From: Geomicrobium sp. JCM 19039 | GTDB lineage: Bacteria > Bacillota > Bacilli > Bacillales > Marinococcaceae | Reading direction: 5' to 3' | Assembly: GCF_000698145.1 (NCBI RefSeq) | Contig: NZ_BAXB01000007.1 | Span: 1 to 64,000, forward strand | DNA length: 64,000 nt | In this document: positions 9,013 to 16,612 of the stretch, piece after piece | Layout: each line of letters begins with the position of its first letter | How positions within the stretch are numbered: the stretch's first letter is position 1 | Made by a program: the position numbers and the translations under genes | The notes under the pieces: generated by a model | Database searches by the model: none | What the model was told of the DNA's origin: nothing | What the model saw: the letters and a program-made list of their open reading frames with translations, nothing else

Positions 9013-9196
9013 CACACATCACATCTTTCTGTCCAAATAAAAAACGCTGCAGCATAGCTGCAACGTTAAAGCTTTCACGTACGTATACAAGGCGCTGATT
9101 GTAAGCGCCGAAAATGAAAGGAGAAGAACAACAATCACTGTTAATTGGCGCAAATCGATGAAATTGTGTGCAAAAATCTATTTTAATGAATCGCAT
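8966..9196 (-). CDS. Leader peptide of bmrCD (BmrB-like), contains an attenuator
   Basis: A 76-codon frame begins at ATG 9196 after GAGGGGGC and runs through the attenuator hairpin into the first 16 codons of bmrC. The peptide has no recognisable domain and is rich in aromatic and Cys residues, so it is more likely a regulatory leader than a protein. Bacillus subtilis has the leader bmrB at the same place, whose translation controls bmrCD transcription. I infer the same here from the position, the ribosome site and the hairpins, not from peptide similarity, which I cannot test. Confidence 0.6.
   Translation of the reverse strand: MRFIKIDFCTQFHRFAPINSDCCSSPFIFGAYNQRLVYVRESFNVAAMLQRFLFGQKDVMCDVKNSRSTRLVFQRP
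9035..9067 (-). terminator. Attenuator terminator upstream of bmrC
   Basis: An 11-bp stem (9067-9057 with 9053-9043, one G-T pair) with a 3-base loop is followed on the minus strand by TTTTTTATTT. It lies inside the leader frame and 23 bases before bmrC, so default termination would silence the transporter. A second hairpin GGCGCT/AGCGCC (9091-9109) and a third GGCGC word at 9147-9151 could form the competing structure. Confidence 0.8.
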
Positions 9197-9244
9197 GATT
9201 GTGCGCCCCCTCGAGTATTCTGAATAAAGAAAAATTATGTAACT

Positions 9245-9250
9245 ATTATA
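9245..9250 (-). promoter_or_regulatory. Probable -10 of bmrCD leader transcript
   Basis: A perfect TATAAT on the minus strand lies about 50 bases before the leader start. The -35 is not obvious. The divergent YusW-like gene has TGCTAGAAT (about 9293-9301), an extended -10, in the same interval. Confidence 0.5.
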
Positions 9251-9341
9251 CAGAATCTTTCCACGAAAATAAATAATTTTCTTTCATCAATTGTGCTAGA
9301 ATCAAAGAGAACATTAAAAAAATCCCAACGAGGTGAATGGC

Positions 9342-9821
9342 GTGAAGCGTAGCGGGTTGCTGTCGATAGGTGTGATCTGTCTGATGGGTGTAGCCGGCTG
9401 TCAAGATTCAGGAGAAGCGAACGTCTCGATGAATTCCGAACCTTCTACACAAGAGAATGCGTCTCCGGTACAACAACCGACCGAGCAAGGTGAGGGTACA
9501 GCGTGGTATGACCAATTATCATTTCAAGATTTTGAGCTTGATGCGAGTGGAGCTTCTGGCAAGTATGAGGTCGATTTTGATTATGATGATGGTGTACCTG
9601 AAGCTGATATTGAAGATGAAAGGCAAACCCCGCAAATTGAGCTTGAAGGACAAGCTGCCCTTGATCAGCTAGCGTCCTTGCTTCCTGAACTGGCGATTGA
9701 ACAAGGAAGCACACGAGAGGAAATTCAAGCCGAAGTTGAACGTGTATTTCAGTTGGATTCTAACGAGCAATATATTGAAATCGAAATTCTATTCCATGAT
9801 GGAACAAAAATAAATATGTAA
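9342..9821 (+). CDS. YusW-like lipoprotein
   Basis: GTG 9342 is chosen because GAGGTG lies seven bases before it. The 159-residue precursor has a short basic start, a hydrophobic stretch and the lipobox VAGC, so it is an outer-face lipoprotein with Cys about residue 19. A low-complexity linker follows, then a domain (about 60-158) with strands such as FELDASG, YEVDFDYDD and IEIEILFHDGTKI. This pattern fits the YusW-like family (PF14039). The mature part is strongly acidic, as in halophilic or alkaliphilic secreted proteins. Function unknown. Confidence 0.75.
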   Translation: MKRSGLLSIGVICLMGVAGCQDSGEANVSMNSEPSTQENASPVQQPTEQGEGTAWYDQLSFQDFELDASGASGKYEVDFDYDDGVPEADIEDERQTPQIELEGQAALDQLASLLPELAIEQGSTREEIQAEVERVFQLDSNEQYIEIEILFHDGTKINM

Positions 9822-9830
9822 ACATGAGAG

Positions 9831-9873
9831 CGCCATGATCGGGGGAACATATCCCTCGATCATGGTGTTTTTT
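9831..9873 (+). terminator. Terminator after YusW-like gene
   Basis: An 11-bp stem (9831-9841 with 9857-9867), extended by GGGG/CCCT inside the loop, is followed by a run of T to 9873. Confidence 0.9.
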
Positions 9874-9985
9874 CATAGGCAATGATTGATTCTTACAAAA
9901 AAGGGCAAAGAATTAGGTTGTACTACAATCAGAATATCATTCTTTGAATTAACTGTAAGAGAAGTTGATTAAAGGGGGTATTCAA

Positions 9986-10204
9986 TTGATCCGCTGGTTA
10001 TTGAAATGTTTTTGCTTTCGACCGCAAACACTTAAAGGGTTGCTGTATAAAAAAGTAGGGAAACAAGTTCAGGTATTTACACCGTTTGGCGTCGTGAGCG
10101 GCACGGTTGTGGCTGTTCGAGGGGATTATGTCGTTCAAATCGATGCTGATGACCGGGAAGTGCTCACGAATCTATGGAAGATCGAAATGATTAACGAAAT
10201 CTAA
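9986..10204 (+). CDS. Small Sm-like/DUF2642-type protein
   Basis: TTG 9986 follows AAAGGGGGT at the right distance; an earlier TTG has no ribosome site. The 72-residue product is predicted all-beta after a short hydrophobic start: KKVGKQVQVFTPFGVVSGTV, then VVAVRGDYVVQIDADD and LWKIEMI. This is the strand order of the small barrel proteins related to DUF2642/YuzF. It is followed after 13 bases by a paralogue, so the two are co-transcribed. The family call is by pattern only, and the function is unknown. Confidence 0.65.
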   Translation: MIRWLLKCFCFRPQTLKGLLYKKVGKQVQVFTPFGVVSGTVVAVRGDYVVQIDADDREVLTNLWKIEMINEI

Positions 10205-10217
10205 AGGGGGTATGAGA

Positions 10218-10427
10218 ATGTTCCGACTGTGGTTACGAAAAGAGTTGCGAGAGCGGGTGGGAAACCGCATCGAAGTGACGACTGATAACAATATGGTCGA
10301 TGGGTTACTCGTTGAAGTTGCAAAGGAATATATCGTCATTGAAATCGATGATAGTTATAGCGATGGAAATCTACTATACATCGTAATACGTGAAATTAAC
10401 AACGTATGGGATCCAGCTGTAAGTTAA
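10218..10427 (+). CDS. Small Sm-like/DUF2642-type protein, paralogue of upstream gene
   Basis: ATG 10218 is preferred over the in-frame ATG six bases earlier because the AAAGGGGGT element is then seven bases away. The 69-residue product has a charged N-terminal helix, then RVGNRIEVTTDNNMVDGLLVE, AKEYIVIEID and LLYIVIREI. These match the beta pattern of the upstream gene position by position, so they arose by duplication. An intrinsic terminator follows. Function unknown. Confidence 0.65.
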   Translation: MFRLWLRKELRERVGNRIEVTTDNNMVDGLLVEVAKEYIVIEIDDSYSDGNLLYIVIREINNVWDPAVS

Positions 10428-10431
10428 GTCC

Positions 10432-10461
10432 AAGCGTCTCTCCATGTGAGGGGCGTTTTTT
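10432..10461 (+). terminator. Terminator after the two small genes
   Basis: An 11-bp stem with several G-T pairs (AAGCGTCTCTC with GAGGGGCGTTT) and a five-base loop is followed by TTTTTT. Confidence 0.85.
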
Positions 10462-10530
10462 GTATTTTTTGACCATTCTGATCAGTTTTTTGTAAAATAA
10501 GATTAAAGGATAATGGGAGGGGCTACTCGG

Positions 10531-11091
10531 ATGAGTCAAGCAAGTCGAAAAGTAACGATGATTGTTGGAAGTCTACGAAAAGATTCTCTCAATCGTAAGC
10601 TCATGAAGCTTTTACAAGAGGAAATACCAAGTCATTGGTCGGTTGAGGAGGTTGCTATTGGTGAGTTGCCTTTTTACAATCAAGACATTGAAATCGATGG
10701 AGATCCAGAGGTCGTAACCCACATGAAACAAGTCATTCAAGGTGCCGATGGTGTGATTCTCATTACCCCTGAATATAACAGCGGCACACCGGCCGTACTT
10801 AAGAATGCACTGGACTGGGCTTCACGCCCGACGAAAACGTCGGTACTTATTGATAAGCCATTTGCCGTCGCTGGCGCATCCCCTGGCGGTGGTGGGACGG
10901 CGCAATCTCAAGCGCAAGTTCGTCAAACTTTACTGACGATGAACGCCGTCGTCATGCCTGGTCCAAAAATGCTCGTCAGCCGTGCCCATGAAAAAGTGAA
11001 CGAACAAACCGAGCAAATGGATGATGAGCGAACAAGAAAACATACAAAACGGTTTTTAGACTCGTTTGAAGCGTGGATGAGCAAATTCTAA
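10531..11091 (+). CDS. NADPH-dependent FMN reductase family protein
   Basis: The 186-residue flavodoxin-like protein reduces FMN, quinones or azo compounds in the cytosol. GSLRKDSLNRKL (about 13-24) is the FMN-phosphate loop. TPEYNSGTPAVLKNALDW (about 84-101) is the family signature, and GGGGTAQSQ contributes to flavin binding. ATG 10531 is chosen because TGGGAGGGG lies upstream, while the ATG at 10513 precedes that element. Monocistronic. Relatives include chromate reductase and azoreductase, so the substrate is not fixed. Confidence 0.92.
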   Translation: MSQASRKVTMIVGSLRKDSLNRKLMKLLQEEIPSHWSVEEVAIGELPFYNQDIEIDGDPEVVTHMKQVIQGADGVILITPEYNSGTPAVLKNALDWASRPTKTSVLIDKPFAVAGASPGGGGTAQSQAQVRQTLLTMNAVVMPGPKMLVSRAHEKVNEQTEQMDDERTRKHTKRFLDSFEAWMSKF

Positions 11092-11114
11092 AAGTGATAA
11101 TCGTGGCAATATCA

Positions 11115-11140
11115 ACCCCCTCATACATGTATGAGGGGGT
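11115..11140. terminator. Hairpin after FMN reductase gene
   Basis: A perfect 12-bp palindrome (ACCCCCTCATAC with its complement, two-base loop) lies 24 bases past the stop. The T-run is poor, so it may act as a weak terminator. Confidence 0.55.
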
Positions 11141-11255
11141 GTCTCTTATCGTTAAAGTCCGTTAGTGGAAGGCAGCACTCGTCTATGTCCTATCCAGGTA
11201 TTAAACAACTACCCTCCACTTAAGCTTTACCCTTTTTGACCGCTTTTAAATCCAC

Positions 11256-11283
11256 AAAAAAAGAGCACACATTATGTATGCTC
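11256..11283 (-). terminator. Terminator of the 52-codon gene
   Basis: A nine-pair stem GAGCATACA/TGTGTGCTC with a three-base loop is followed by seven T on the minus strand. Confidence 0.8.
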
Positions 11284-11346
11284 CATGACCCAGAACACAG
11301 GCAGGTATGTAGGGTGGAGCGCACATGAATGAACCACCCCACAACG

Positions 11347-11505
11347 CTAATCTTTTGGCGTTTGTTCCTTGAGTATCCATTCTAAATGTTCGATCTGATC
11401 ATCGACAACGTCTCGGAATTGACACTCCGGTTGATAAATCTTCTTCTTCACATCTTTAAGGAAGTAGAGATCCCGTTGGAACATGGCCCGCTCTGAATCT
11501 GACAT
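11347..11505 (-). CDS. 52-residue hypothetical protein (small paralogue family)
   Basis: A 52-codon frame starts at ATG 11505 with GGGGTGAG in front and ends before a good terminator, so it looks like an independent small gene. The product begins MSDSERAMFQRDLYFLKD, is charged and probably helical, and has one Cys. Spaced matches (ER--F-RDL and QI--LEWIL) and identical length link it to the product at 3990-4148. Function unknown. Confidence 0.7.
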   Translation of the reverse strand: MSDSERAMFQRDLYFLKDVKKKIYQPECQFRDVVDDQIEHLEWILKEQTPKD

Positions 11506-11607
11506 AGATACTCACCCCAAATGTAAAGGTTGACACCTATAATATCGTGTATATCCGTTATGCCGACTCGGCAAACGTAAAACTCATTGATGGAGGGGAC
11601 GAAGCAT

Positions 11608-12051
11608 ATGAACTACTTGAAACAGTTGCGTGAAAAAGTAGGTCAGCAACCACTCATTGTGACTGGAGCAACGGTTATTGTGAAAAATCGTAGAGGAGAA
11701 ATTCTCATGCAAAAAAGATCTGATTCGAATGATTGGGGTTTGCCTGGCGGTGCAATGGAAATGGGGGAGAGTCTAGAAGAAACGGCTAAAAGAGAATTGT
11801 ATGAAGAAACAGGGTTGCGCGCAGAGACGTTGCAACTCGTCGCTGTAAAATCAGGAAGAGACTATTACTATAAGTATCCTAACGGTGATGAGGTGTATAA
11901 CGTAATTGCATTGTACCTCACAGACAATACGTCAGGCACTTTGGCTATAAATGATGACGAAAGCCTAGAGCTTGGTTATTTCTCATACGACCAACTGCCT
12001 TCACCGTTAGAAGGGCGAGCAGCGAAAATTCTAAAAGATGTGCACACTTAA
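11608..12051 (+). CDS. Nudix hydrolase
   Basis: The 147-residue protein contains a full Nudix box, GGAMEMGESLEETAKREL continuing YEETG (about 50-72), that is G-x5-E-x7-RE-x2-EE-x-G. It therefore cleaves a nucleoside diphosphate linked to another group, using a metal ion. It resembles the ADP-ribose pyrophosphatase-like members of Bacillaceae; the exact substrate cannot be read. ATG 11608 has GGAGGGGAC in front. No neighbour suggests a pathway. Confidence 0.9.
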   Translation: MNYLKQLREKVGQQPLIVTGATVIVKNRRGEILMQKRSDSNDWGLPGGAMEMGESLEETAKRELYEETGLRAETLQLVAVKSGRDYYYKYPNGDEVYNVIALYLTDNTSGTLAINDDESLELGYFSYDQLPSPLEGRAAKILKDVHT

Positions 12052-12084
12052 AAAACACAGCTCCTCGTCGTTGGGAGCTGTGTT
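12050..12084. terminator. Shared terminator between convergent genes
   Basis: The 11-bp stem AACACAGCTCC/GGAGCTGTGTT lies between the Nudix gene and the small minus-strand gene. The A-run 12050-12055 provides the T-run for the minus strand. Confidence 0.8.
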
Positions 12085-12086
12085 CA

Positions 12087-12263
12087 TTAACGATTGCAAT
12101 ACGGGCATAAAATGTATTTGACGTGGGCAAGCCCTGTAATGTGTGCCGGAGAGAGTGAATATTTATGGTTTTGTTCCAGCATCATTTTGTGTCTGCAAAG
12201 ATCATTCATAGAGACAGACTTGTGTATTAACTTGTTATGATGATCAATCGTATATACACTCAT
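12087..12263 (-). CDS. 58-residue hypothetical protein with CPYC motif
   Basis: ATG 12263 follows CTGAGGTG at good spacing. The 58-residue product begins MSVYTIDHHNKLIHK, is rich in His and ends CPYCNR, which with an upstream Cys and His could bind zinc. It does not match a family I can name. It ends three bases before the shared terminator. Real by its ribosome site and codon pattern; function unknown. Confidence 0.6.
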   Translation of the reverse strand: MSVYTIDHHNKLIHKSVSMNDLCRHKMMLEQNHKYSLSPAHITGLAHVKYILCPYCNR

Positions 12264-12450
12264 AAAACACCTCAGTATAGACAATTTTACCTTAAACATG
12301 CCATTATTTTCAATTAATAAGCATTCAATAGTCCTTGTCCCTCCACTTTTTGTGTGCCAAAAGTTATTTCTAATATAAGTTATGGTGGTATGTAGTCAAG
12401 ACGTAAGAAATACAGTGTAAAGGAGTCATATTTACAAAAGAGGTGATTGT

Positions 12451-12822
12451 GTGCTTGAACTACTTCAAGCGTCAATTTTAGATTGGGTATTAACCATTCT
12501 CGGGGTTCTCGTGGCAAGTGTATTGGCCTATTTCACTCCTCGGGTGAAACGAATGCTCAATATTATCGCGGATCGAGACAACCTCAGCATCATCTCTTCA
12601 TTAAGCCATTGTGCGGTGGAATGGGTGGAAGAGGAATATTCAGGTGAGACGGGGGCGAGGAAGTTTGAAGAGGCAACGTCTTATGCTGCAAAGTTAATTG
12701 AACAATACAAAATCCCAGTTTCTGATGAAATCATTCGCGTGCAAATTCAACACGGCTGGCAACAAATGCAACAAAAACATCGCGTGCATGAAAAGGGAGA
12801 CTTGGAAGGTGTGGAGGTGTAG
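12451..12822 (+). CDS. LL-H-type phage holin
   Basis: The 123-residue product has a single N-terminal hydrophobic span (about 8-28), then a basic and amphipathic C-terminal region (YAAKLIEQYKIPVSDEIIRVQI). This is the pattern of the phage holin LLH family (PF09682), which forms holes in the membrane to release endolysin. The start is GTG with AGAGGTGAT. It precedes an amidase gene by three bases, the classic holin-endolysin order, but no other phage genes are present. Confidence 0.8.
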   Translation: MLELLQASILDWVLTILGVLVASVLAYFTPRVKRMLNIIADRDNLSIISSLSHCAVEWVEEEYSGETGARKFEEATSYAAKLIEQYKIPVSDEIIRVQIQHGWQQMQQKHRVHEKGDLEGVEV

Positions 12823-12825
12823 TGG

Positions 12826-13827
12826 ATGGTGACCATTAGAAGTGATTTAATTCCAAGGTCGGCTTCCAATCGCCCTGGCACTCGACAAAATCCAACCAAG
12901 ATTGTCGTTCATGAAACAGCAAATACCGCAAACGGGGCAAATGCTGCGATGCATAGTCGTTACATTCGCGGGCAAGATGCTCGCACCAGGTCAGTGTCTT
13001 GGCACTTTACGGTAGACGATACTGAAATTCTGCAGCATTTACCGATTAACGAGCGGGGTTGGCATGCTGGCAGCGGCAACGTGAACAGTGTTGGCATTGA
13101 ACTATGTGTAAACGCCGATGGGAACTGGCAAAGGACGAAAGCGAATGCCGGAGCGCTTATTGCCCACTTACGGACATTAGGCATCACAAACATTACGACA
13201 CATCAACAAGAGACTGGGAAAAATTGTCCGGCTCGCTTACTGCGAGAAGGTTTTCAAACGTTTGTCCGCGGAATTGGCAGTAGTACATCTAATAGCGGAA
13301 ATAGTTGGTATGGGAGGTCTGGTGGGGACGTTCGCGAGTTGCAAGAATTGTTGTTAAAAGCTGGAGAGTCACTCCCAGGCGGAGCAGATGGTCAGTTTGG
13401 AGATGAGACGTTACGGGCGGTTCAGTCATTTCAACGAAAACATGGAATTAGTAGCCCCGGCGGTTCCTTTTACGGTGTTCCCGGACCTGAAACGATGAAT
13501 CGATTAAAAAGAATAGGAGGGAGATTCGTGGACTTGCAAAAAACATTGTTTGAAAGTAACAACCGCGCGATACGAGACCTTGTACGTCGTCACGGCGTGA
13601 GTGATATGGAGAAGCGGTTGGAAGAGGGCACGCTTCCGTATGAGGACTTAATCGGAACACTCTTCAAAGCGATGCAACAAGAGCCACCAACGACCGTCTC
13701 ATCCGCACACCAAGCTGCGTGGAAAAAAGCAGAAAACAAACAAGTGTTAAACGGTGAACGACCGAAACACTTCGTCACACGCGAACAGCTGGCATCGGTA
13801 TTAGATCGAACCGGCAACTTAGACTAG
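12826..13827 (+). CDS. N-acetylmuramoyl-L-alanine amidase (endolysin)
   Basis: The 333-residue enzyme cuts the bond between muramic acid and the peptide stem. The amidase_2 domain (about 1-150) has the zinc ligands in VVHETAN (His28), GWHAGS and HQQETGKNCP. A peptidoglycan-binding type 1 domain follows (about 160-230, DVRELQELLLKAG to AVQSFQRKHG). The last 100 residues form an extra domain with an SLH-like repeat (AWKKAENKQVLNGERP, then FVTREQLASVLDR). An in-frame GTG at 13528 sits behind a perfect AGGAGG, so that C-terminal part may also be made separately. Confidence 0.9.
   Translation: MVTIRSDLIPRSASNRPGTRQNPTKIVVHETANTANGANAAMHSRYIRGQDARTRSVSWHFTVDDTEILQHLPINERGWHAGSGNVNSVGIELCVNADGNWQRTKANAGALIAHLRTLGITNITTHQQETGKNCPARLLREGFQTFVRGIGSSTSNSGNSWYGRSGGDVRELQELLLKAGESLPGGADGQFGDETLRAVQSFQRKHGISSPGGSFYGVPGPETMNRLKRIGGRFVDLQKTLFESNNRAIRDLVRRHGVSDMEKRLEEGTLPYEDLIGTLFKAMQQEPPTTVSSAHQAAWKKAENKQVLNGERPKHFVTREQLASVLDRTGNLD
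13515..13530 (+). promoter_or_regulatory. Internal ribosome site and start inside endolysin gene
   Basis: AGGAGG (13515-13520), seven bases, then GTG (13528-13530) in the amidase frame. Translation here would give the 99-residue C-terminal domain alone. The spacing and sequence are as good as those of the true starts nearby. Confidence 0.55.
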
Positions 13828-14526
13828 GTGGCAGTAAAGGATACCGCATTTTTATGATCAATATACGTTGGACTATAGATGTTCCTGATTGTCCTGTTGG
13901 CAAATGCTTTTCGTCCAAACTATAAGTGCCACATCGGTGGTCGCAGGGCGCCCACCGTGTTTTCTTAATGCTCCAGTGCTAAAGGGAAACATCGGTGGCC
14001 AAATGCCAGCCACGGTGCTATTACGCCGTTCGAAAGACAAGGGAGACAGCGGCTCAAACCGCTTCGAACGAAACAGATGAGGGTCAAATTGCCACATATA
14101 TGAGTTTTTGAGGCATTTGATTAAGCGAAACCGTTCTTTCTTCGTATGGATTGTCACACAAACTTCGCCAACTGTCACAAATAAAAATAGTTGAGGCAGT
14201 TGGCCCTTTAGATGGTCCCTTTTGAGCGGCCGATTGCCACATATAGAGGAGGAATAAGGAGGACTACAGAGTATACAGTTCACATCTGTTTACCCACATA
14301 ATCCTCAAGGGCGAGCGTCCATCGGCACCTTCGGTGCCGAAGAAATACCGAGGTGTCCCTCCGCGCTTCGTCTAACAACTGTCTCTTATAGTTGAATTCC
14401 ACATACCATACATAGATAATCGGAAGCTGACGTAGTTTTCCCTTTAAAAGGAAGTTTATTTAGATGAACTTGGCGGGAATTTATTATAGGAAATGATTTA
14501 TGGATACGTGTGAAGGAGGAACAGTT
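13828..14526. other. Non-coding stretch with TTG(C/T)CAC motifs
   Basis: About 700 bases without a supportable gene. Four copies of the word (A/C)TTG(C/T)CACA or close variants occur between 14080 and 14245, for example near 14090, 14151, 14175 and 14235. CGGTGG-type words with GCCACGG partners recur at 13930-14015. A perfect hairpin TCGGCACC-TTC-GGTGCCGA occupies 14322-14340. A related motif block lies at 16060-16240. Confidence 0.45.
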
Positions 14527-15813
14527 GTGGCAACCATCGCAGACGAAGTAATGACACACATTGAGAAAGAGATCGATGCGTCTTGGGAAGACGAAGTTGC
14601 ATTTTTAAAGGATCTCGTCCGTTACCCATCGATCAGTGGTGAAGAGAAACCTGCTCAAAAAATGATCGCAAATTATCTCGAGAAAGAACTCGACATGAAG
14701 GTCGATCGTTTCCAACCAAACATTGACAAAATCAAAAACCATCCAGGGTTTTCTCCAGTTGAATGGGATTATGAAAATAGTGACATCGTTATCGGTCAAC
14801 ATTTTGGAGAGGAACAAGAGAAGAACAGTCTAATTTTACAAGGGCATACCGACGTTGTGAGTCCGGAGCCTGTCGGTTTATGGTCAAGCCCGCCGTACGA
14901 ACCTGTAGTCACTGATGGGAAGCTGTATGGTCGAGGAGCGGCTGACATGAAGGGTGGACTGGCTGCCATGATCTTTGCGTACCGAGCGATCGTCCGTGCA
15001 GGATTTGAGCCGAAATCAAATGTGATGTTGCAGTTTGTACCGGATGAAGAACGGACAGGGAATGGGGCGTTGGCAGCGTTACATGAAGGTTATACTGCGA
15101 AAGGGGCACTCATTCCAGAACCGTTCGGAATGAAAGCGGCGGTTGCGCAAGTAGGTAGTCTGTGGTTTCGGGTGAAGTTTCGGACGGTGAAAAAGACGAA
15201 GCATGGCAACGTACAAGCCAACGCAATTGAGAAAAGCCAGCAGGTCATTGCTGCTTTAAAAAACTTTGAAAAACAATTAAGCGAATCTGTCACACACCCA
15301 GCGTTCGCTGACCAGGATAACCCTCTTGATATGAATCTCGGCGTACTGGAAGTTGGGGATTTTGAATCGAATGAACCGGTGACAGGTAAGATTGAAGGCC
15401 GAATAGCATTATTGCCTAATGAGACGGTAAATGAGCGAAAAGACCAGCTTCGTGAATATATCCAACAAACATTTGCCAAAGATGACTGGTTCAATGACCA
15501 ACCTCCCGAAGTTGAGTTTTACGGGTTTCACGCTGAGGCTACGGTGAGTGATGATCAAACGCCGCTATTCAAAGTGCTAGACGCTTCTCATGAAGCCGTC
15601 ACAGGTACGTATCCAGAGCGCCGGTCTCTACCTTCAACGACGGATGCCCGCTTTTTCCATCTGTATTATGATATGGATGCCATCTGCTACGGACCAGACG
15701 GCGGGAACTTTCACGAAATTGACGAGTGGGTTGATCTTGAGAGCGTGAAGAAAGTGACAAAAGTATATGCGCATATGCTCGCTTCTTGGAGTGGACTGAA
15801 GCGCATCAAATAA
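14527..15813 (+). CDS. M20 family metallopeptidase/deacylase (ArgE/DapE-like)
   Basis: GTG 14527 is used because GAAGGAGGA stands just before it. The 428-residue cytosolic enzyme shows all M20 landmarks: GHTDVVSPEP with the first His and Asp ligands (about 104), GRGAADMKGG with the bridging Asp, VPDEERTGNG with the catalytic and ligand Glu, and the late HEIDEWV His. It hydrolyses an amide bond of an acylated amino acid or small peptide with two metal ions. Acetylornithine deacetylase and succinyl-diaminopimelate desuccinylase are the named relatives; no neighbouring gene decides between them. Confidence 0.88.
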   Translation: MATIADEVMTHIEKEIDASWEDEVAFLKDLVRYPSISGEEKPAQKMIANYLEKELDMKVDRFQPNIDKIKNHPGFSPVEWDYENSDIVIGQHFGEEQEKNSLILQGHTDVVSPEPVGLWSSPPYEPVVTDGKLYGRGAADMKGGLAAMIFAYRAIVRAGFEPKSNVMLQFVPDEERTGNGALAALHEGYTAKGALIPEPFGMKAAVAQVGSLWFRVKFRTVKKTKHGNVQANAIEKSQQVIAALKNFEKQLSESVTHPAFADQDNPLDMNLGVLEVGDFESNEPVTGKIEGRIALLPNETVNERKDQLREYIQQTFAKDDWFNDQPPEVEFYGFHAEATVSDDQTPLFKVLDASHEAVTGTYPERRSLPSTTDARFFHLYYDMDAICYGPDGGNFHEIDEWVDLESVKKVTKVYAHMLASWSGLKRIK

Positions 15814-15822
15814 TAAACGTTG

Positions 15823-15851
15823 GCATGTACTCGGAGAAGTGCATGCTTTTT
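15823..15851 (+). terminator. Terminator after M20 peptidase gene
   Basis: A nine-pair stem GCATGTACT/AGTGCATGC with a six-base loop is followed by TTTTT. Confidence 0.85.
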
Positions 15852-16612
15852 GGTGTCTAGATAAGTTGAACGAAAGAATTTCACTGAATCCGATGACCGA
15901 GATCGGTCTTTACAGCCAAACGCCTACCGATCGTCTGTTGAAGTTCATCTCACTTCGAAGTCGATCGTTGTTCGTTACTGCAAGGGTTGTGGGCAACACG
16001 GAAGACGTTTGCTGAATGGTAAAAAGACGTGACCGCTGGTCACCACCTGGCGCAAGCGTGTGATCTCCTGTCACTTATGTGACAATCCAGCTTTCAAACC
16101 GTGCACTTTCAGCCCTCAACGGTCACATATATCGCGTTTTGTGACCGTTGACTCCGTTTATGTGAGCATCCACGTTTAAAATGGTGATTTTTCTTTCTCA
16201 ATTGTCACTTAAATGAATATATAGGGCATTTAGCTTCTTTCCACACCGTGACCAGTAGACCAGAAACGTGAACCGTGTTGCTCTTATGCTCTGGAGTTCA
16301 AGTATCCGCCTGCAGTGGAAAACAACAACAAACTGCGCAATTAGGAAAATGTTAAGTTCATTCTATATAGATGCATTCGACGTAAGAAGTTTGTTGCGGT
16401 AAAATTATAATGATTCAGTTTTTGGGGGTTATTATGGAATTGGTCATCAACAACGTATAGCTAGCGTAGTCACATCGTACACAAAGAAACTGAGATTTAA
16501 GAAGACGGTGTACGTTCATGAAGACGAGATGTTCAGTGCAGGGGAGCTTGCTTTTTTCGTCGTTGTTTTGAATATGACTCTTTTTGAATCGTAGACATGA
16601 GGAGTGGGAATT
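15852..16612. other. Non-coding stretch with GTCAC-TAT inverted motifs
   Basis: No gene can be supported in these 760 bases. Between 16060 and 16240 the words TGTCACTTATGTGACA, GTCACATATA, TTGTGACC, TTATGTGAGC and TTGTCACTTAAATG recur in both orientations. The last of them and the block near 14090 align over about 33 bases (ATTG-CAC-TA-ATGA then GGCATTT). A 55-codon open stretch at about 16420-16594 has no start codon or ribosome site. Confidence 0.45.

Noticed and set aside
9445..9714. Antisense frames within the lipoprotein and many other genes
   Set aside because: They mirror the codon pattern of the sense genes and have no translation signals.
13873..14283. Minus-strand open frame of 136 codons in the gap after the endolysin
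   Set aside because: No ribosome site and low-quality protein pattern; overlaps repeated motifs.
14080..16240. CRISPR array
   Set aside because: The repeated words are too short, in both orientations and unevenly spaced; no cas genes.
16420..16594. A 55-codon open stretch before the 169-residue gene
   Set aside because: No start codon or ribosome site in frame; it may be a relic but cannot be supported.
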